Shown here in pieces: positions 22,979 through 24,622 of a stretch of 24,622 bases of DNA. Source of the DNA: Flavobacterium sp. Lineage in GTDB: Bacteria > Bacteroidota > Bacteroidia > Flavobacteriales > Flavobacteriaceae. The notes under the pieces were generated by a model. It worked only from the letters and a program-made list of their open reading frames with translations, had not been told where the DNA came from and ran no database searches. Location of the stretch: contig JASLDM010000111.1 in assembly GCA_030151565.1 (NCBI GenBank), positions 1-24,622 of the forward strand, read 5' to 3'. Every line of letters starts with the position of its first letter. Position 1 is the first letter of the stretch. The position numbers and the translations under genes are program-made.

Positions 22979-23866
22979 ATGCAACTACTAGACGGAAAAA
23001 AGGTATCGGAAGATATCAAGAAAGAGATCGCTGTTGAGGTACAACAGTTAAAGGATCGAGGAGAAAAAGTACCACATTTAGCAGCAGTTCTCGTTGGAAG
23101 CAATGGAGCGAGCCTAACGTATGTTGGGAGCAAAGTAAAGTCTTGTGAGCAAATAGGCTTTGAATCGACATTGGTAGCATTACCAGAAGAAACAACGGAA
23201 GAAGAGCTATTGCTTAAGATTAAGGAATTAAACGAAGATCCTGCTATTGATGGATATATCGTGCAATTGCCGTTGCCAAAACATATCGATGAGCAGAAAA
23301 TATTAATGGCTGTAGATGCTGATAAAGACGTAGATGGTTTCCATCCAACAAACTTTGGAAAGATGGCTTTGGAAATGGAAACATTTTTACCAGCTACTCC
23401 ATACGGAATTATGGAATTATTAGAACGCTATAAAGTAGAAACATCCGGTAAGAATGTAGTTGTTATTGGACGTTCTCATATTGTAGGTCGTCCGATGAGT
23501 ATTCTTTTAAGCAGAAAAGGATATCCTGGAGATGCTACTGTTACTTTAACGCATAGTCGTACTCAAAATTTAGCTGAAATAACTAAGGAAGCAGATATTA
23601 TTATATCTGCATTAGGAGTGCCATACTTCTTAAAAGGAGATATGGTAAAAGAAGGTGTTACTGTAATTGACGTTGGAATTACACGCGTAGCAGATGCTTC
23701 TGCGCCTAGAGGGTATGTGATTGCAGGAGATGTTGATTTTGATGCAGTGTCAAAAAAGGCAGCTTTCATTACACCGGTACCAGGTGGTGTAGGGCCAATG
23801 ACAATTGCAATGTTATTAAAAAACACGCTTATTGCTCGTGAGCGACGTGCAAAAGCAGGTAAATAA
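22979..23866 (+). CDS. folD: Bifunctional methylenetetrahydrofolate dehydrogenase / methenyltetrahydrofolate cyclohydrolase
   Basis: Interconverts 5,10-methylene-, 5,10-methenyl- and 10-formyl-tetrahydrofolate, supplying one-carbon units and NADPH. The 295-residue protein shows the catalytic Tyr48/Lys52 pair (TYVGSK), the substrate motif YIVQLPLPKH, DKDVDGFHP, the nucleotide-binding GRSHIVGRPMS and the C-terminal TPVPGGVGPMT. Length is standard. No strong promoter is visible in the 37 bp after the ffh hairpin, so some read-through from ffh is possible. The other folate gene in the window (pabB-like) is 11 kb away. It ends at a strong terminator. Confidence 0.97.
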   Translation: MQLLDGKKVSEDIKKEIAVEVQQLKDRGEKVPHLAAVLVGSNGASLTYVGSKVKSCEQIGFESTLVALPEETTEEELLLKIKELNEDPAIDGYIVQLPLPKHIDEQKILMAVDADKDVDGFHPTNFGKMALEMETFLPATPYGIMELLERYKVETSGKNVVVIGRSHIVGRPMSILLSRKGYPGDATVTLTHSRTQNLAEITKEADIIISALGVPYFLKGDMVKEGVTVIDVGITRVADASAPRGYVIAGDVDFDAVSKKAAFITPVPGGVGPMTIAMLLKNTLIARERRAKAGK

Positions 23867-23883
23867 TATTTAGAATATCTACG

Positions 23884-23913
23884 AAAAAGCCACAATCTTG
23901 ATTGTGGCTTTTT
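23884..23913. terminator. Bidirectional terminator between folD and the right-edge gene
   Basis: A 13-bp stem AAAAAGCCACAAT (23884-23896) pairs with ATTGTGGCTTTTT (23901-23913) around a CTTG loop, with T- and A-runs on both sides. It serves the two converging genes. Confidence 0.92.
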
Positions 23914-23932
23914 TATGTTTTAATAAAAGGTC

Positions 23933-24622
23933 TTATTCTTTTGTGTATTTATTTTTTAGCACAAAGTCTGGATGTTCTTGAAAGAAGTTGTCCCAGAAAA
24001 CTTTATCGTAGGTCGCTCTATCAAATCGGGTCAGGTCTTTTACTCTATGCTCATAAGGGATTACATCTATATTCTCATTTGTAAAATCGTATGCATAAGA
24101 GTCGGTCAAATAAACATTGCTTCCTTTTTTATTCTCCTTATTAGTATATTCATTGAAGGCACGATTAAAGTAGCTATTAGCATAATATTTATTGTCATCT
24201 AACACTTTGGCAAAAGAAGTGATATTCTCCTCTTTAGAGACAAATTGTATGACATCTGCAAACCGAGGATAGCCTTTAAATCTTTTAGCTATTTCAACTT
24301 CGTTTAGCGTTATTTCCCAATTCTCGATAACTTTTATAATAGCAAAACTCTCTTTGTCGATGTATAGAACACCTGAATATTTCGTTGGATAAGTTCTATT
24401 GGTGTAATTCCATTTGTTGCGATCTGTTTCAAAAGCAATGATGTATAAATTGTCTTCGTTTGCATCTTTAGACTCCATAAAGTTTAGTTTGAATTTCTTG
24501 TATTTTCGCTTGTGTAAGATATTTGCATAGCGAATTGGGTTTTCTCTAAATTGTAATAATTGAGAAACGTATTTTAAGTTTTTATCTTTTTTATTGTTCC
24601 AATTAATTTGTTCAAGGCGTTG
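23933..24622 (-). CDS. C-terminal part of a larger protein, possibly an exported carboxypeptidase-regulatory-like domain protein
   Basis: The frame has no stop from 23933 to the right edge, so the gene enters from outside; 229 residues are visible. An internal ATG at 24478 could be mistaken for a start, but 48 open codons precede it (QRLEQINWNNKKDKN onwards). The visible part has YIIAFETDRNKWNYTNRTYP, TKYSGVLYIDKESFAIIKV and VFWDNFFQEHPDF, a beta-rich pattern I associate with the C-terminal half of flavobacterial exported proteins that begin with a carboxypeptidase-like regulatory domain. The N-terminus and signal peptide are not visible, so identity is tentative. It converges with folD across a shared terminator. 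Confidence 0.6.
   Translation of the reverse strand, partial: QRLEQINWNNKKDKNLKYVSQLLQFRENPIRYANILHKRKYKKFKLNFMESKDANEDNLYIIAFETDRNKWNYTNRTYPTKYSGVLYIDKESFAIIKVIENWEITLNEVEIAKRFKGYPRFADVIQFVSKEENITSFAKVLDDNKYYANSYFNRAFNEYTNKENKKGSNVYLTDSYAYDFTNENIDVIPYEHRVKDLTRFDRATYDKVFWDNFFQEHPDFVLKNKYTKE

Noticed and set aside
23563..23895. 110-codon minus-strand open frame
   Set aside because: Antisense shadow of folD, whose motifs are fully accounted for on the plus strand.

Overview
The window looks like ordinary chromosome of a low-GC member of the Bacteroidetes, most likely Flavobacteriaceae (a Flavobacterium or Myroides-like genome). Three things point there. Several genes belong to families I know mainly from this phylum: the alternative GlmU-like protein, DUF4268, DUF2911, and the Bacteroidetes form of the chorismate-binding enzyme with a PIKGT motif. 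Most promoters I can place fit the Bacteroidetes pattern TTG-N19-20-TAnnTTTG, with almost no Shine-Dalgarno sequences before the starts. Genes are dense, AT-rich and often separated by strong bidirectional hairpin terminators. I see no rRNA, tRNA, insertion sequence, CRISPR array, prophage or integrase.

Layout. Positions 1-5359 hold the first residues of a leftward gene resembling a GAPDH N-terminus, a leftward DegP/DegQ-type serine protease, a rightward GlmU-like sugar nucleotidyltransferase, and a leftward pair, DUF4268 protein followed by an Omp85-like outer-membrane protein. Positions 5416-6961 hold a CoA-type Nudix hydrolase and an unusual acyltransferase, both rightward. Positions 7079-8514 hold the leftward ddl-coaD pair (D-Ala-D-Ala ligase and pantetheine-phosphate adenylyltransferase). 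Divergently, 8641-11591 is a rightward cluster: membrane-anchored PASTA protein, RluD-like pseudouridine synthase and PabB-like enzyme. Then come tilS-dsbD-DUF2911 (11755-15901) and a leftward CoA-transferase (15936-17195).

Positions 17474-19104 carry an RsuA/RluE-like pseudouridine synthase and a CDF metal transporter. These converge, with a 20-bp tail-to-tail overlap, on a leftward pair of MFS transporter and orphan FecE-type ABC ATPase (21113-19085). A 440-bp spacer precedes ffh (SRP54) and folD. The window ends inside a leftward gene whose reading frame stays open to the right edge.

The genes are mainly housekeeping: envelope assembly and quality control (protease, GlmU-like, Ddl, PASTA, OMP, acyltransferase, DsbD, Ffh), cofactor metabolism (CoaD, Nudix CoA hydrolase, PabB-like, FolD) and translation (TilS and two pseudouridine synthases). 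I did not find a clear new multi-gene system. The observations most worth checking are: a 13-nt match to the 16S rRNA 3' tail (perfect anti-Shine-Dalgarno) in the predicted leader of the MFS gene; a 15-bp direct repeat with 30-bp period plus two small inverted repeats in the 17.2-17.45 kb spacer; non-canonical catalytic motifs in the acyltransferase; a Cys4 cluster in the tail of the CDF transporter; and a promoter for the DUF4268 gene buried inside the start of the Nudix gene.
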